From contig JARFIW010001491.1 of NCBI GenBank assembly GCA_036346225.1, positions 2,170,001 to 2,234,000 on the forward strand: a stretch of 64,000 nucleotides of DNA. Reading direction: 5' to 3'. The stretch's first letter is position 1. The number at the start of each line of letters is the position of its first letter. The position numbers and the translations under genes were made by a program. Under the pieces are notes generated by a model that was not told the origin of the DNA, ran no database searches, and was given only the letters and a program-made list of their open reading frames with translations. The stretch comes from Platerodrilus igneus (Eukaryota > Arthropoda > Insecta > Coleoptera > Lycidae). Below are positions 32,819 through 44,379 of the stretch, one piece after another.

Positions 32819-33803
32819 TTAGCAGAAAACCATTTGGTTTTCTGTTGAAGTGTGCAGGTACTCCAAATGCCACCGTTTCCAAAATGATTGCTGAATACGT
32901 TGAACCAGTTGCCAACGATTTAAAGAAGATAGTTTCAGATCTAAGACATTAGGGTCGGGAATGACAGACACTGGTTCTACGTTCAGAAAATGACCAGGAC
33001 TTAAGAATGAAAAATCAGTGGGATCGTTACTCATTGGACATAAAGGTCTGGAGTTTAATATGGCTTCAATTTGAGCAAGAATGGTGTTAAATTCTTCGTA
33101 CGAGAGAATTTGTTCGCCTACCACCTTCTTGAGATGGGACTTTACAGATTTTATCCCAGCTTCCCACATTCCCCAAAGTGAGGAGCCGACGGAGGATTAA
33201 AACAAAGTGAATACCTTCCGTTTCAGATGACTGCTTCATATATTCGATTAGTTCCCGAGATGCTCCGATAAAATTTGTTCCACAGTCACTATGAATTTGC
33301 AAGCATTTACCTCTGCGTGCTACAAACCGCCGTAAAGCTGCAATAAAGGCTTCTTTAGATAGGTTTGATGCCAACTCCAGATGTATCGCTTTTGTACTAA
33401 GACAAACAAATAAACAAACATAAGCTTTCAATGATTTGGCACCTCTAATACGATTCATGGTGATAGAAAAGGGTCCACCGTAGTCTACCCCAGTATGTAG
33501 AAACGCTTTACCGGCAGTAAGTCTAGCGGGGGCAAGTCGCCCATAGGAGGGCATAGCGAAATAGGTTTTGACGAAAACATCGAATACAAGAGTTTAGGCA
33601 CTGTTGAATAGCCCTTTTGCAGACAGAATCCAAAAATTTTGTACTAACAAAAAATGAGTAGTTCTAAGTCCAGGGTGTAAATATTTCGTATGGCAATCTC
33701 GAATAATGAGCTCTGTCACCCGGTGTGACCGAGGAAGTAGCAATGGAAATTTTGTATCATAAGATACGTCTGCATTTCGCAACCGGCCGCCCACCCTTAA
33801 CAA
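32819..33803 (-). pseudogene. BEL/Pao integrase and DUF5641 region
   Basis: The minus-strand frames hold, in order, RDCHTKYLHPGLRTTHFLL (His side of the integrase zinc finger, about 33,700), HTGVDYGGPFSI (first catalytic D, about 33,490), IHSDCGTNFIGASRELIEYM (second D, about 33,280) and MWEAGIKSVKSHLKKVVGE (catalytic Glu side, 33,169). They end with LNRWQLVQRIQQSFWKRWHL, the DUF5641 signature found at the end of BEL/Pao polyproteins. The integrase would join the DNA copy to the host chromosome. Frameshifts near 33,590, 33,250 and 33,170 break the frame. Confidence 0.9.
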
Positions 33804-33899
33804 CCCATCACTGTCAAGGAAAGGACTGAGAGGTCGAAGTTGTTTATTACTAAGTTTTCCTTTCGAATGATATCAATGTCCTGACTGAAAACTTGTTCT

Positions 33900-34760
33900 T
33901 GAACCCGTTTTATTAATAAATGAAGTGCATACTGTTCGGGGAGACCAATAATTGTTCTAAGTTTCGAATATCCAAATTTGCACGAACTTTCAAGTTACGA
34001 ATGAACTGACAAATATATACCAGAATCCTGCATATTTTCGCAAATCTGAAAATTGATTTACCATCGAGTCTACGAAATGATCTGCAACGTGTATATTAAG
34101 GGATAAAGTTCTTTTTCAATGTGCATCTGAGTGTGATCTGTAAGAGTTGGTTCCATATGAGCAGGCCAATTCTCTTTAGGTAATAGTAACCATGGTGGAG
34201 CCGTCCACCACAAAGGATGATTAACAAGCTCAGCAGCTAATAATCCTCTTGATGCACAGTCAGCAGGATTATCCTGTGATTTAATATGATGCCACGATGA
34301 TGGAGCCACTCGTTCTTGGATATGCGAGACACGATTGCTAATAAAGGTCTTCCAATTATACGACGAAGATCGAATCCATGCTAATGCTACTGTGGAATCT
34401 GACCACGCAAATGTATCGTCCAATACTAAATTATCTCTATACGTATTTTGCACATACTCGACCAAGTTCGACAACAACACTGCACCACACAATTCTAATC
34501 GAGGTAATGATATACGATTGGTTGGTGCGACCTTAGATTTGGCACAGACCAATGATACTTGGATGTTCCTTTCTCATCGACACAGCGGAGATAAACTGCT
34601 GCATATCCAGCTTCCGATGCATCACAAAATGCATGAATTTGTACAGTTTGATGGTTATCGCAAAGAATCCGTCGAGGAATTTCAATTTTCAATAACTCGG
34701 GTAATTGTTGAAGATACAGATTCCATTTTAAAACAATTTGTTGGGAGGAAGTTCATCCCA
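33900..34760 (-). pseudogene. BEL/Pao RNase H / peptidase A17 region
   Basis: Minus-strand fragments include VQIHAFCDASEAGYAAVYLR (34,640-34,580), the conserved F-x-D-A-S segment, then ISLPRLELCGAVLLSNLVEY (34,510) and DDTFAWSDSTVALAWIRSSS (34,420). DNPADCASRGLLAAELVNHP and LWWTAPPWLL follow (34,270-34,190). This run (P-R-L-E-L, W-S-D-S, N-P-A-D-x-x-S-R-G, W-W-x-G-P-x-W-L) is diagnostic for BEL/Pao elements. Frameshifts lie near 34,520 and after 34,070. Confidence 0.9.
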
Positions 34761-34959
34761 GCCAATTCCTAATATCCATACAGATTGAATCAAATGTTTT
34801 GCGAAGAAGACCAATGGTGATAATAACCCCAGAGGGTCAAAGATCCTTGCAATTTCGAAACCATATTCCTTTTGGTACAAGGCCGATCAACGATATTAAG
34901 ATTGTAAACAACACATCACTCAATGGTTGCCATTGCAGTCCTAAAATTTTTGAGAAGTA

Positions 34960-35730
34960 TTGTTTACCTCTTCAAACAAAATGCTTGCTGATACCGAACG
35001 GAATCAGGTAAATGGCCAATGACACTTGGCACGTTGCTATTCCACTTTCGCAACATAAAACCACCTGATTGGCAAATTTGGTTTAATTCATACACGAGTC
35101 GTTTGCCATCCTCTATCGAATCACACCCTGTAATCAAATCATCCACGTACGTATCCGATGCTAAAATCTTGGAAGCAATAGGAAAACGTAACGATTGACT
35201 TTTGCAAGTTCTTGAATTACACGCATGGCTAAAATGGTGATGATGTGATGCCGTATGTAACAGTGTTTAGCTGATAATCGATAACAGACTCGAGGACTTA
35301 AATCTCCAAACTATACGTTGATAGTCTCGATGGCTAGTAGAAATAAGAATCTGTCTATACATTTGCTTAATGTCCGCAGTTAAAACTACAGAATGTAAAC
35401 GAAAGTGTAATAACAACTCCATGATATCTTTTTGAAGAGGGGCCTGCGAGTAAATGATCATTTAAAGACCCTCCACTTTGAGCGCTGGCTGAAGCATCAA
35501 ATACGACACGAAGTTTTGTAGTTGTACTGTCTGGTTTGAACACGGCGTGATGTGGTATGTAATATACCGGCGATAATGTAGACGATCGAGTTGAATCCGA
35601 TACAATACGAGACATGTGACCACTATCGATATAATTCTGCATAAATTCCCGAATCTTAGCTTGAATCGTTCCTAAAAGCACTGTATAATTTTTAGGATTA
35701 CTAGACACATTGCATGTAGAAACTGTTTCT
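34960..35730 (-). pseudogene. BEL/Pao reverse transcriptase
   Basis: On the minus strand are YYIPHHAVFKPDSTTTKLRV and VFDASASAQSGGSLNDHLL (35,560-35,460), the BEL RT entry motif. They are followed by VVLTADIKQMYRQILISTSH (35,390-35,330, with the first catalytic aspartate in T-A-D-I) and YVDDLITGCDSIEDGKRL (35,150-35,100, the YVDD box). The RT copies the RNA genome into DNA. Frameshifts occur near 35,450, 35,270 and 35,150. Catalytic motifs are present but in different frames. Confidence 0.9.
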
Positions 35731-35761
35731 TTTTTATCGGATGTGGAAGGGATCACAGGGG

Positions 35762-36964
35762 TTATCGGTCCCGAAGTCGAGACAGGCGATGCATTATGCA
35801 AAAGGTGTGATGATATCTCGAGCTACATAACCTGCATCTTCCTTTAGAGTTGCAGCCCTTAATATGATTGCCTAAACATTTGAAACAACGCAACATTCTT
35901 TTTACCGCGGTGTATCTATCGGAAACATTTAATTTTTGAAAGTTTTGCACGCGTAAATTGTATGCCCTTCATTACAATAGGGACACGAATTACGATCGCA
36001 TTTTATTTGCGCATCGTTAGTGGATTCTTTTACAAAAAAAGACTTATTTAGATTATATTTGGAGCGCGGTGGCATATTTACGTTGGCGGGTTTTAAAGAT
36101 TGAACATCTTCGTGCATTTCTGAGGTTTTATTCTGCGCGGTTAAAAATTCGAACAACTTAGCACAAGTCGGCACATTAGAATCCGCGCGTGCATCAAATG
36201 CATGTTGTAATTTAGGATCCAAATTACGATAACATAGAGAAAATAAAATAAAGTCCGATAAATCTTCAACGTCGGGGGCAGATTTCAAAGTGCTTACTGC
36301 GTTGCAATGTGTATTTATGAAATTTGATAAGGAACCAGTAGATTTAAATTCAAGAATTTTATTCAAATAAAAATTAACAATTCTGCGTGGAGAATCGTAC
36401 CGATCTACCAGTTTTTTAAATGCTTGCTCATACAAATTGGGATCTAACGCTAGATCAGAGACGACACTTAATGCTTCCTTATCGAGATACGATCTAAAAT
36501 ATAAATATTTTAATGAGACTGGAATAGATTTGTTTTCGTGTACAACACTGCGGTAAGTAGTAATGAAATTATTCCACTTATCAATGGAACCATCAAAACA
36601 GGAATTTCTAGGGTTTTAAACATTCAACGGATGGGCCCTTAAAAGCCAGAGCATCCGCAGAAACCGATTTTGTAGAATTTTCTTTCAATTCTAAATATTT
36701 TGCACGAACTACGTCAAATAAGTCGTCGAAAGATGCTAGATTTAATTTTACATGTAGTTTAGGGTCAGTTTTAGTAGCGTTGAATTCAATTATTGCTACC
36801 TGTAGTTTTTCGAGAGCATTTTCAATAATCGGAAGCCTTTGCATTTTTGCTTCTAATAAGTTTAATTTACTTACATTTGCGGAAACAGCATAATCCCAAA
36901 TGCCTTGCAAGCGACCAAATAAGGCTTCTTGTTGAGCTTGCAAAGAAATGCTGTCGAAAGACAT
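35762..36964 (-). pseudogene. BEL/Pao gag (DUF1759) with zinc knuckles
   Basis: The ATG at 36,964 (MSFDSISLQAQQEALFGRLQ) is chosen because it starts the conserved gag-like helix region; the open frame itself extends further upstream. DUF1759 follows: FDGSIDKWNNFITTYRSVVH near 36,570, SLKYLYFRSYLDKEALSVVS, and YEQAFKKLVDRYDSPRRIVN at 36,435. Two cysteine clusters lie at 36,000-35,970 (C-P-Y-C...H) and 35,890-35,800 (CFKCLGNHIKGCNSKGRCRL then C...H...H), typical of BEL nucleocapsid. One frameshift near 36,600 and another near 35,940 break it. The aspartic protease that should follow is absent. Confidence 0.88.
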
Positions 36965-37664
36965 TTTCAGAATAGCATAAACAACACGCAAATATGTAAT
37001 TGAATTAAAGTGTATTTTATAATTAAAATTGAATGCAAATATAAACAAACACACCTGTGCTGATAACCGTTTATCAACATGCAGGTCAAACTCAATTATG
37101 AGGTTAACTTTACAATTCGATAAGAGTGAATTTATTTCAAATACTTTTAAGAGCAACTTTGTAATAATTTAACCTAAAGCAAGCTCCTCTACAACCACGA
37201 GACGACAATTCTATCACGCATACCGGCTGAAGAGACCAAAAAAATAAGGTATGTTCACGCCTAAGCGGAGCGGCTGGTTCACAATAACAAAATATGCGTA
37301 ATAAAATGTTTATAAAGTATGGTTGCATAAAAAACTTACCCCGTGTTCAATTATCACTTTACACTCACCACTAAATACATAATTGGTTAGGTAGGAGAGG
37401 GTTCTGAAGGAAGGAATAGAGGTACCCACGTTGTTATTTAATTAATTAACTGATAATGCCGACAAACCGGCGCGAGTGTGACATTTAATAATGGACATGT
37501 GTACTAAGAGAGCTGTGTCGACTATCTTATTGTTGTAACCAGCGCTCACCTTGCGATGCGCGAATAACAAATGCGAGTCGATGAGATAAGAGTGAGCATG
37601 TCTGTTTATTTTATATTAGGCAAGGCGTTAAATCAGTGAACCTGGTTTCAACCTAATATATCCC
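36965..37664 (-). other. BEL/Pao 5' leader and possible 5' LTR
   Basis: This stretch lies upstream of gag. On the minus strand 37,669-37,340 starts TGTGTGGGATATATTAGG and ends TAATTGAACA, so it could be a TG...CA LTR of about 330 bp. However, it shows no similarity by eye to the candidate 3' LTR at 32,121-32,493. No clear primer-binding site was seen. Confidence 0.4.
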
Positions 37665-38920
37665 ACACAGAGGTCAATTCGAAGTATGTAAATTGACAAT
37701 GCACCCATCCTAAAAACTATCATCGTTTTGTCGCTAACGCGTTTAACTTACAGTATCAAACTTTGAATTCTGCTCCACAATTTTCGGGATTATTAAATTT
37801 GAACCTTGTACACTTAGTGTTTTTAACCGCTCCCTAGATGAATGAAAGTCGCTAAGGATTTAAGTTAGAGAACGCGGAGGCCATTGAATGAGTGCTTGTG
37901 GCCTCTACCAACTTCATCTACAAGTCTTGGGTCCATTTTGAGAAAAACTTCATATTGAACGTCTAGTTCCTAAACGTCTTAAATATTTAGATGCTTTAGA
38001 TGGTCAAGTTTTAAGAAAAACAAAAGTCATGGAGAATTTTGCAAACGATCATACGTAAGGATATTTCAAATTTTTCCCAATTTTTCGTGTACTTAAATCC
38101 GGTAATACTTTCCTCAACTGAATTCAAAACCGCTTCCTCAAGTTCCGGTTCTTTCATACGTTTGATCAACCCCTTATTAAGATGATTGTACTTGTTCAAA
38201 TAACTTCCATTTGTCACAACTTCAAATGAAATGTTTGAACATTGTTCGGTGCATCCTGAATATTTCTAGTTGTGAAAGCAGATCATTCATAGAAGTCCGC
38301 CTAGCTTCCAGTGCGTTACCATCATCAAGGCCCATACATGTAATGCAATACTGTAAACTGCATAACTTGTAAATCGGATCATGTTTCATTTAATAATAAT
38401 TGTTAATTTTTATAACTTAAATACGTCTCTAATCTAGACTGTACACAACTGTCAAAACCGTTTTGTTTACAAAACAAAATCTGCTTCTTACCTACTAAAT
38501 ACATTTTAATCCTTATTAAAACATAATTTCGTAACAACATGAAAATGAAAGAATTTTATTTATTTATGCGAAAACTGTACGTCAAACGAAAAAATCAAGA
38601 GACCACATTTGCTCAGAGAATGAGGATTTCAAAATAATTTTACTTTAAGATAAAGCAGTGGCGTATCACTTTTCTTTTCAAAATTATTCAGTGCAAATAC
38701 CGCACGAACGCCACTGGCAAGAATAAAAAATGAAGTTGTGTACTACGTTTCACAAAAATATCTAGGATCATACCAAAGCTATAAAAAAAAACCTTTTTTT
38801 CTTAAAACTTTACCGCCCTGTTTCTTAATATTTAAGACGTTTAGGACATACGTTCATATGAAGTTTTTTTTTCAAAATGGACCCAAGAATAACCTCAGCA
38901 TGTTATTAACAAACACCCTG
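37665..38920 (-). mobile_element. DUF4817-type transposon, 3'-truncated (block copy 2)
   Basis: It is the same as 29,474-30,692. The helix-turn-helix piece reads ELEEAVLNSVEESITGFKYT at 38,140, distorted by small insertions relative to copy 1. It is cut at its left end, where the BEL sequence joins. The right terminal repeat ACACCCTGT is intact at 38,917. Confidence 0.75.
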
Positions 38921-38924
38921 TATG

Positions 38925-38956
<32 letters not shown>

Positions 38957-38965
38957 TTTAGGTAG

Positions 38966-39010
<45 letters not shown>

Positions 39011-39016
<6 letters not shown>

Positions 39017-40366
39017 AGGCTGTTTAATTAAAATATTGGGAACTATTTAGTTCGAAAGAAATGCTTCAAGTAAGGTGTATTTATTTTTATTCCTGACGTT
39101 TCGAACCTCTTTGGGTTCTTTTTCGAAGGCTAAAATGGTGACACAGTTAAAATAAAATTGCTTAATTGAAAACTTACATATAAATTTACACTATCATTCT
39201 AACTTCAACTAGCGAAATCTTCAATAATCCAAACTTTAAAAACATTTAAACTATAAAAAATCTTAAAACTAAATATTAACAATTAATGTGAAAAAATTTT
39301 GATTGAAACTATCGAAAAATAATACAAAATGTAAAATTTAGAATAAGGCATACGCCTTCTAAAGAATCAAATAACTTAATCTATAGGATTGGACCTTCAA
39401 CGTACCTTTATTAACAATGGCTTTCCTAAATCCATAGTAAATAGAATTTTATTTGCAGACGTCAATAAAAAACAATATGAAGAAATTAAAACTGAACTTG
39501 CTACCACTCATAAAGCCATCCCTTACATTCAGAAACTCTCTCCATCTTTAGCAAGAATTTTAAAGCGGAATGATACTAAAATTACATATAAATATAACAA
39601 AACAATAAGAAATTTATTCACTCAAATCAAAGATAAAACAGACAAGCAATGGTTAAGCAATGTCATCTATCAAGTGAAGTGTTCATGCGGGGGCTTATAC
39701 CTTGGGCAAACTAAGCAGTACATTTGTAGAAGATTAACCCAACATAAAAGTGACGCCAAAATTGGAAAGATGTCTTGCGCCCTATCGTCACATGTCCAAA
39801 CCACTGCCACAACCCCAATTTTATTGATTTTAAAATAATTGAAGTTGAACGTGATTATAAAAAAGACTGTTTTAGAGTCATACCATATCAACAGGACTAA
39901 AAATAATATAAATTCAAAATGTGATATAGACAACTTAAGTGCGGTTTACACTTCCCTTTACAAATTTAATAGTTAAAAATATACAATCCTATAGATTAAG
40001 TTATTTGATTCTTTAGAAGGCGTATGCCTTATTCTAAATTTTACATTTTGTATTATTTTTCGATAGTTTCAATCAAAATTTTTTCACATTAATTGTTAAT
40101 ATTTAGTTTTAAGATTTTTTATAGTTTAAATGTTTTTAAAGTTTGGATTATTGAAGATTTCGCTAGTTGAAGTTAGAATGATAGTGTAAATTTATATGTA
40201 AGTTTTCAATTAAGCAATTTTATTTTAACTGTGTCACCATTTTAGCCTTCGAAAAAGAACCGAAAGAGGTTCGAAACGTCAGGAATAAAAATAAATACAC
40301 CTTACTTGAAGCATTTCTTTCGAACTAAATAGTTCCCAATATTTTAATTAAACAGCCTATAGTTTA
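39011..40366 (+). mobile_element. PLE-2 with inverted arms (block copy 2)
   Basis: The left arm ends at 39,391 and the right arm starts at 39,984; both are about 380 bp and nearly perfect inverted repeats. This copy keeps the right arm to its end (CCTATAGTTTATA), six or more bases beyond the point where copy 1 is cut by BEL sequence. The same hammerhead-like hairpins occur near 39,100 (minus) and 40,250 (plus). Confidence 0.88.
39389..39900 (+). pseudogene. PLE-2 GIY-YIG ORF, frameshifted copy
   Basis: It is identical to the copy at 31,152 through VKCSCGGLYLGQT and ALSSHVQTT. A single-base loss (ACTCGCC becomes ACTGCC near 39,805) then shifts the frame and stops it at 39,838. Two more homopolymer losses follow (A-run and T-run near 39,865). 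All are the kind of change produced by long-read base-calling as well as by mutation. Confidence 0.85.
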
Positions 40367-40401
40367 TATTTAAAGCAGTTCGTTACTTGATTTGTCAGAT
40401 C

Positions 40402-40404
<3 letters not shown>

Positions 40405-40455
<51 letters not shown>
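40405..40455. repeat. (TA)n microsatellite
   Basis: About 24 TA units lie between the PLE-2 copy 2 end and the SINE2 foldback. Confidence 0.95.
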
Positions 40456-40456
<1 letters not shown>

Positions 40457-40458
<2 letters not shown>

Positions 40459-40770
40459 ATAAGATGAAATAATAACTTAGACTTTTCTGCAAAGCCCAAA
40501 TGATCATTTCAAATCGAGCTAGTAATTGAAAGATGGAAAATATAAGGTCTTGGACATGACTTGAACCTGAATCCTGGTTTTGCCGGAACCATGCGTTTAC
40601 CAATTACGCCACCGAGACCGATGACGACAATTGGGAAATTTACAAATTTAAATCGTGTACACAACTATACATAAACCTAACTTATATTTTCCATCTTTCA
40701 ATTACTAGCTCGATTTGAAATGATCATTTGGGCTTTGCATTAAAAAATCTAAGTTATTACTTCATCTTAT
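40457..40770 (-). mobile_element. SINE2 (tRNA-derived) inside a foldback
   Basis: The core 40,499-40,650 matches 58,815-58,965. On the minus strand the head has A-box-like TGGCGTAATTGG and B-box-like AGGTTCAAGTC. The flank 40,457-40,548 recurs inverted at 40,680-40,770 (GATCATTTCAAATCGAGCTA and its complement), so the SINE body sits in a foldback with arms of about 90 bp. It may be two SINE2 tails head to head, one lacking its body. Confidence 0.7.
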
Positions 40771-41330
40771 TAACTAATACTTTAGTATTAATCAACTTGA
40801 CTTACGCAATATTTATTAGAGTAGAAGACATCCAAGCCAGATAATATGAAAAGCAACTGAAGAAATATTTGAACCTGTAGAAGCTGATAAGGTAAACAAT
40901 ATATTGGAGTTTCCAGGACTATTCAAAAGCAACTTAAAGGTTTAATTTAATTAGTATTAAAGTCGTAGACCTGTTTAGTATAGTTTAAAGATTCCTCAAA
41001 ATTCTAATATAAGTTTAGATAGATTTTGTAAAAGTAAATTTATTTCAAAATATTAACAAATTGAGTTTTCGGATAAATTATTTTTGACAGTTAAATTCTG
41101 TTTACTTCAATCTAAAGCTCTCGGATATTATAGGTGTGTACCACATTCAAGCAAGTTATTATTGGACATTTATCCGAATTGGATGTGTGAATTGCTGACG
41201 AGTAGGTACTACTTACCGGGAAGTTGTTTACTTATTTTTGTGGCAATCGTATGTGATTTTGATATTTCGAGTTCGACAGGTTGAAAGATCGATTTGTTAC
41301 GTTATTTGATGTTTATATAAAAGAATACAT
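40771..41330. other. Unassigned AT-rich sequence
   Basis: Nothing recognised; the open frame at 41084-41284 has no family motif. Confidence 0.4.
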
Positions 41331-41339
41331 AGGATAACC

Positions 41340-41458
41340 AGTTATTCAAACCGTAGGTTACAGGTTCGAATCTTATACTTTCCAATAACTTAGTTTGAAA
41401 ATATATGTATATAAAAGATTCTTGATAATTCTTCAAGAATTATCAAGAACCTTTTTTG
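41340..41458 (+). ncRNA. tRNA-like pol III remnant with hairpin and T-run
   Basis: A B-box-like CAGGTTCGAATC lies at 41,361. It is followed 45 bp later by a perfect 15-bp inverted repeat (TTCTTGATAATTCTT / AAGAATTATCAAGAA, one-base loop, 41,419-41,449) and then TTTTTT, a pol III terminator. No clear A-box or cloverleaf was found. It is probably a decayed SINE or tRNA pseudogene; a host small-RNA gene is less likely. Confidence 0.4.
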
Positions 41459-41860
41459 TATGTTGCTTGTGGTTTGTTGAAATCTACCCAAGATCATAAT
41501 GATTTTCCCCCTCAAAATAAATATAAAAAAACGACTGCTTAAGCCTTACGGTAACGCAATCACACACTTTTTTAATAACCATCCTCTCAATTGTATAAAT
41601 AGTAACATGTTAAAAAATGTTTTCCAATCCCCAAGTTATTGAATTTATATAAAATTCACCAATTAAAAAAAATTAATCAGCTGATTTCACGTTAAGCGTA
41701 TTGGCTACCTAAAAAAAGTTGGTCCCAGGCCGCAACACAAACTGAAGGCAATCATTCTTTTAAACTTTAAAAATTTTTGCTTAGTGTACTCAAACCAAAT
41801 ATTTCGAACATAAATAAATCAAAGTCACCTTCAATTTATGTTATAGATATCAAACTTGAA
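41459..41860. other. Unassigned, probably PLE-3 upstream or flanking DNA
   Basis: AT-rich, with no coding motif. The PLE-3 terminal region is recognisable only from about 41,860. Confidence 0.35.
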
Positions 41861-44379
41861 GTTTTTATTATTTTGACAATGATCCTAGGTCATGGATCGA
41901 AACGTAAATAAAGATGATTTTAAAAACTATGAGTGGTTTAATTCCCAAAGAAGATTAAGAAGAATGAAAAACCACCTTTATGCAACCCAACTGTTCGATT
42001 TCTGCCTTTTTTATTAAAAAATATGGGATTTTATCAATACATTCGTATAGAACATGGATAAGTAATGGTCAAAAATTTAAAATATAGGGCCAAAATTACA
42101 AAAAAACTTGCACACTTCAATAACGGGAAGGTCTTCTTAGAAAGATGTCGAAGAGAAGAATTGAAACCTAAACATATACTTGATTCAACCATTTCTATGT
42201 CTCGTCTCATAGGCACTCGAAGTGAGAAGATTAATAAATAAGTTACTAACCTAAACCATAGGTTAGAAAAATCCTTATTAAATTTAGAAATTGAATATAC
42301 TCATGCAGAAATACAATTTTGGCATAACCAACTTTTCAAATCTAAAGAAACCATCAAAGATTCATTACCTATATATTTATATATTAATTTCAACAACAAA
42401 CAAACCAAATCATGTAACAGACAATTTATATATATAAAAAAATTACTAATTAAGAAATTTAACATTTTAAAATTACATCAAATCCAAAGTAAACACCTCT
42501 TTGTCATCAATAGCAAATGGATTTATATCTTAAGTAATGTACATATCCCTAGTGACATCAATAGTTTTCTATCATTTAGGCCCTAAGTCTATTTTAAACT
42601 CATGTATTTCTGACATCAATATGGGACACTTATTAGCAGATATTGAAATACTATTTGACTCAATGGATATTACTTCTCAACAAAAACTAAATTAAAAGAA
42701 GTCGGGTTACAAAGCTAATAACCAATTTTTAAAAAAATCCTAATAATAAATTTAATTCATATTCTGTAATCTTTAATAAAGTAAACAAGTTCCTAAAGGA
42801 CCATCTTGATATTTTTGTCACTAAAGCATACAAAGGAGCTGTAACAGTTATACTTAATAAATCAACATATATAGATAAATTCAACACCTTATTAGATGAT
42901 GAACTTACACATAAAAAACTAATAAAGGACCCCACTTTCACCATACAGAACACATTAAACAATCACATTAAATAATTATTAAAAAAAGACATGATTACAA
43001 TTGAACAAAAATCACTACTTATCACCAATAATTCTGTTCCAAGCAAATATTATGTACTCCCAAAAATCCATAAATCAGATATTCTTTTAAGACCTATTAT
43101 CTCTTAGATTAATTCTCCAACATATGCATTTTCTTCTTTCATATCTACCATATTACAAAAATCTTTCCCAATTACAGGCCACAACATAGTAGATACCTTC
43201 CAATTCGTAAACCAATACCGTAACTTTCAACTACCTCTAGATCACATTCTCGTTTCTCCGGACGTTAACTCTTTATTTACAAACATACCAGTCAACTTAG
43301 TCATTCAAATTATTACAAAAAAAAGGGATACCATAGAACCACATTGCCATATATCATTACAACTATTTATCACTTCAACAAACCTTATCTTCAACAACAC
43401 ATATTTTAGTTTTAACTCAAAATTTTACTTACAGATTTTTGGTACCCCTATGGGTTCACCATTATCCCCTATTATTGCACAAATAGTAATGGACAAACTT
43501 GTAGAAAGTGTTTTACCTAACTTATCTTTCAAAATGGTATTTCTAGTCAAATACGTTGATGACATTCTCTGCTCACTTCCTGAACATTTTTTACTAACCA
43601 CCATTCAACATTTTAACAATTTTAACGAACATCTGAAATTCACTTCCGAATTAGAATCTCACCAATCAATACCATTTTGTTGATACACTAGTTATCCGCA
43701 ATAATGACAACAAGATCAATTTTTATATTTACAAAAAACCTACAAATTCAGAAAAATATTTGAATTACCATTCCAATAATAACATGGAACAAAAAATTAA
43801 CACCATATTAAGATTGAAACATCTATAGTCTCTATCTGTGAACCCATATTTAAAGAAAAAAATCTGAAAGAACTAATATCAATCTTAATCAACAGCGGCT
43901 ACCCTAAACCACTTTTATCAAAACTAATACATACTAACACAATCATATTTCCGGCTCAAAATAAACATACTGATACCATTTACAAAAAACTTTTATATAT
44001 TACTAATCTTTCACCACTACTAAAACAGACTTTTGTAACTATAATAAATTCAAATACTAAGTCCGTTGGAAACTTTTTTACTAAACTAAAATAAAAAACA
44101 AATAAAGCTTTATGTAGCAATTTAGTTTATAAAATTCAATGTGAATGCAAAGCTTCTTACGTAGGTCAAACCAAACAGTAGCTCCGAAATCGCATGACAC
44201 AACATAAAAGTGATGCAATATTAGGAAAAACCTCTTGTACTCTTTCTATACATTTATACAATACACAACACAAAGTCAATTATGATAATGTAACAATTTT
44301 AGATATAGAAAGCAATTACAAAAGAAGATTTTTCTTAGAATCATTTCATATTAACCAAGAACAAAATTCCCTCAATCAA
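41860..44379 (+). mobile_element. PLE-3, Penelope-like element, nearly full length
   Basis: The 5' part has a hammerhead-like motif at 41,874-41,905 followed by a leader. A disabled ORF from 42,023 to about 44,400 holds an N-terminal domain, RT and GIY-YIG endonuclease in the PLE order. It joins the inverted left arm of PLE-4 directly at about 44,380. Confidence 0.88.
41874..41905 (+). ncRNA. Hammerhead-like motif, PLE-3 5' region
   Basis: TGACAAT, stem GATCC/GGATC closing a CTAGGTCAT-type loop, then GAAACGT. The first core (consensus CTGATGA) is degenerate. Placement just upstream of the ORF agrees with the 5' terminal-repeat location of hammerheads in PLEs. Confidence 0.45.

Larger units (their letters stand above)
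37665..40357. repeat. Large direct repeat, block copy 2
   Basis: 2,693 bp matching 29,474-32,120. The first 0.83 kb contains many small insertions relative to copy 1 (about 40 extra bases). The remaining 1.85 kb differs only by a few bases, mainly homopolymer length and TA-repeat length. The left 205 bp of the DUF4817-type transposon (29,269-29,473) is not repeated. Confidence 0.93.

Noticed and set aside
34335..34772. 145-codon plus-strand open frame over the BEL element
   Set aside because: It is the antisense shadow of the RNase H/A17 region, which has clear family motifs on the minus strand.
29474..40357. The two 2.65-kb blocks as giant LTRs of one element enclosing BEL
   Set aside because: They contain a complete unrelated DNA transposon end and a PLE. 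The BEL has its own polypurine tract and candidate LTR inside, so a duplication or assembly join is the simpler reading.
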